From positions 2,356,001-2,420,000 of the forward strand of contig NZ_CP014234.1 in the NCBI RefSeq assembly GCF_001553955.1: a stretch of DNA of 64,000 bases, read 5' to 3'. Source of the stretch: Moraxella osloensis. GTDB taxonomy: Bacteria; Pseudomonadota; Gammaproteobacteria; Pseudomonadales; Moraxellaceae. Below are positions 62,249 to 64,000 of this stretch, piece by piece. Within the stretch, counting starts at the first letter, position 1; every line of letters starts with the position of its first letter. Below the pieces are notes generated by a model. It worked only from the letters and a program-made list of their open reading frames with translations, had not been told where the DNA came from and searched no databases. A program made the position numbers and the translations under genes.

Positions 62249-63115
62249 ATGAAAAAACTTGAAAACGCGCTACAAAAAATTGATAAATACGGTCAGTTTG
62301 TGATGAAAAAACTGGTCAATCGACGTTCATTAGCAGAGCTACAAGGTATCGGTCAAGGCAAAACCGTATTGATTACCGGTGCCAGTTCAGGGATTGGCGC
62401 GATGATGGCACGCCGATTTGCCTATCTAGGCTATGATTTGGCAATTTGCGCGAGACGAGAAGAGCGATTAAATGCGTTGAAGCAAGACATTGAAAGCAAG
62501 TACCCTGTCAAAGCCTCTGTCAAAACTTTGGATGTCACCGATTATAATCAGATTTTTACGGTATTTGATAGCTTTGTGAGTGACTGCAAAACCCGAGGGA
62601 AAACGATTGATAAAATTATCGTCAATGCAGGGGTGGGCGATAGCCGCGTCATTGGTCATGGACGCTTTGAGACCAATCGCCATACCGCTGAAGTCAATTT
62701 TATCGCAGCGATTGCCCAGTGTGAGGCGGCGATGAAGATTTTTCGCCAGCAAAACAGCGGTCAGTTGGTGGTCATCTCAAGTATGTCAGCGGTGCGCGGT
62801 TTACCCCGTCATCTTACCACCTATGCCGCTGCCAAAGCGGGACTGGCAAATCTAGCCGAAGGCATTCGCGCTGATATGATGCAGGAAAAACGTCCGATAA
62901 CTGTCACCACGATTTACCCTGGGTATATCCGTACCGAGCTCAATATCGGTGCCAAATATTTGCCGTTTGAAAGTACAGAAGAAGAGGGCGTCGAGGCGAT
63001 TGTCGAAGCGATTGAAGCCAAAGTGAATGAAGCCTTTGTCCCAGCATGGCCTTGGCTGCCGATTGGAATTGGTATGAAAATATTACCGCTCAGGGTGATG
63101 ACCAAATTTTTATAA
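62249..63115 (+). CDS. Short-chain dehydrogenase/reductase, paralogue of the upstream gene
   Basis: About 288 residues. TGASSGIGAMMA, ICARREERLNALK, VNAGVGDSRVIG, VVISSMSAVRGLP and the catalytic YAAAK line up with the SDR at 61056 along the whole length (for example EVNFIAAIAQCEAAMKIFRQQNSG against EINFISGLAQCEAAMEIF, shown in part). The pair is a tandem duplication. It starts at the ATG at 62249; an in-frame start at 62195 adds an unlikely hydrophobic stretch. It has its own upstream region and is probably transcribed separately. Confidence 0.88.
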   Translation: MKKLENALQKIDKYGQFVMKKLVNRRSLAELQGIGQGKTVLITGASSGIGAMMARRFAYLGYDLAICARREERLNALKQDIESKYPVKASVKTLDVTDYNQIFTVFDSFVSDCKTRGKTIDKIIVNAGVGDSRVIGHGRFETNRHTAEVNFIAAIAQCEAAMKIFRQQNSGQLVVISSMSAVRGLPRHLTTYAAAKAGLANLAEGIRADMMQEKRPITVTTIYPGYIRTELNIGAKYLPFESTEEEGVEAIVEAIEAKVNEAFVPAWPWLPIGIGMKILPLRVMTKFL

Positions 63116-63244
63116 GCGCATTTTTAAAAAATTTTAAAGTCTCGGCATAATCAAAAACGCCTTATTAAAAACGCATTGGCAGCTGATGGCTTGTCAAAGC
63201 GTTTTTGATATCGTTACCAGTCAACGTGCTACCTAATTGACTGG

Positions 63245-64000
63245 CTATTTTACCAATGGCATAAGTGCGCCATAGCCTGCCGCTTGCATGTCTGCCAAAG
63301 CGATAAATTGTAGCGCATCGCCATTGATGCAGTAGCGTAATCCGCCTTTATCCTTGGGGCCATCATCAAACACATGCCCTAAATGTGAGTTGGCGACCCG
63401 CGAGCGCACTTCCGTTCGTGTCATGTTAAAACTGCTATCGGTTGAGGTGGTAATGACGTTTGCGCTAATGGGTTTGGTAAAACTCGGCCAGCCACACCCC
63501 GAATCATATTTATCGGTGGATAAAAACAACGGCTCGCCACTGACGATATCCACATATAAACCTTTAGCAAATAAATGGTCGTATTGATGACTAAAGGCGC
63601 GCTCAGTAGCTGCGTTTTGGGTGACATCATACTGCGCTTGGGTCAACCGACTTTTTACATTTTTATCGTAGTTTTGATAGCGGGTAGGATTGAGCGCCTC
63701 GGTGACCGTCGTGGCAGGCGCTAAGGCTTTGACAACGGGGATTTTTTGATTGGCAAGGCTAATATCAATATGGCAGTAGCCATTGGGATTTTTGCTTAGA
63801 TAATCTTGGTGATAATTTTCTGCGTCATAAAAATTCGCCAAGGGTTTATTTTCTACCACAATTTTTTGCGGATATTTTTTTGCCAAATCGGCAAGGGTTT
63901 TATCAATGATTGGCTTATCATTGGCATCGGTATAATAAATGCCGGTACGATATTGCGCCCCGCGATCATTGCCTTGTTTGTTGAGACTGGTCGGGTCAAT
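63245..64000 (-). CDS. msrAB: Methionine sulfoxide reductase MsrA–MsrB fusion (N-terminus outside window)
   Basis: The frame is open to the window edge. The upstream part is the end of Msr[21 protein letters not shown], then IYYTDAND and [23 protein letters not shown]. After a linker comes MsrB (about the last 130 codons): [37 protein letters not shown] and the catalytic Cys in [12 protein letters not shown]. The enzyme repairs both S- and R-methionine sulfoxide. The MsrA catalytic GCFWC motif lies beyond base 64000, so activity cannot be judged. Whether it carries a signal peptide, as in Neisseria PilB, is also outside view. Confidence 0.93.
   Translation of the reverse strand: MDPTSLNKQGNDRGAQYRTGIYYTDANDKPIIDKTLADLAKKYPQKIVVENKPLANFYDAENYHQDYLSKNPNGYCHIDISLANQKIPVVKALAPATTVTEALNPTRYQNYDKNVKSRLTQAQYDVTQNAATERAFSHQYDHLFAKGLYVDIVSGEPLFLSTDKYDSGCGWPSFTKPISANVITTSTDSSFNMTRTEVRSRVANSHLGHVFDDGPKDKGGLRYCINGDALQFIALADMQAAGYGALMPLVK

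Overview
The window is chromosomal DNA of a gammaproteobacterium in the Moraxellaceae, closest in flavour to Moraxella osloensis (Faucicola), Psychrobacter and Acinetobacter. The reasons are an RNase HI–DnaQ fusion, a FimL homologue, an orphan RnfB beside nth, a DUF1852 (MesX)–core-MetE (MesD) methionine synthase pair, and a housekeeping gene set whose sequences look Moraxellaceae-like throughout. This taxonomic call is inference from protein similarity recalled by eye. No rRNA gene is present.

Layout. 1–8.2 kb, plus strand: rnhA-dnaQ (cut by the window edge), fimL, nudC, rsxB-like, nth, ppa, waaA. 8.3–13.3 kb, mostly minus: 3-hydroxybutyrate dehydrogenase and acetoacetate decarboxylase (ketone-body metabolism), rsmE, tRNA-Ser, a decayed dctA remnant, two small unknown genes and two tRNA-Asn genes. 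13.6–15.2 kb, plus: a repeat-expanded, frameshifted acyl-CoA thioesterase, a DUF2059 protein, tRNA-Val and tRNA-Asp. 15.4–21.7 kb, minus: KtrAB-type K+ uptake, then a two-component system with a PepSY lipoprotein. 21.9–28.9 kb: the cytochrome bd locus, with cydDC divergent from cydABX. 29–31.3 kb: amt behind a good sigma-54 promoter, then an unknown gene.

31.5–33.5 kb holds three BLUF blue-light-sensor genes in a row. Two have a C-terminal membrane anchor, and one of those lacks the glutamine and tryptophan of the flavin pocket. After a lipoprotein esterase and gabD comes a minus-strand operon mesX–mesD–flavin reductase (36.5–39.2 kb) with a MetR-type box upstream. At 39.5–39.84 kb lies an ORF-less IS200/IS605-like relic that folds into many hairpins and resembles an omega-RNA. 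It sits directly upstream of tonB.

41–50.4 kb is mostly minus-strand housekeeping: a FadL-type porin with a large Ala/Gln-rich insertion, infA, truA, a MITE, asparaginase, ybeY, phoH, tRNA-Met, putP and trmB. 50.5–56.6 kb: a DUF2628 membrane protein, an AT-rich VOC–TetR pair with a palindromic operator placed between its -35 and -10, htpG, ispH and gmk. 56.6–63.1 kb: a LysR regulator divergent from an acyl-CoA dehydrogenase / phosphotransferase / histidine-phosphatase-like / SDR cluster, followed by a paralogous SDR. The window ends inside an msrA-msrB fusion on the minus strand.

Short perfect tandem repeats (8, 12, 14 and 15 bp units) recur at gene ends, in intergenic DNA and inside two coding regions. 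Many genes are separated by strong hairpin terminators.
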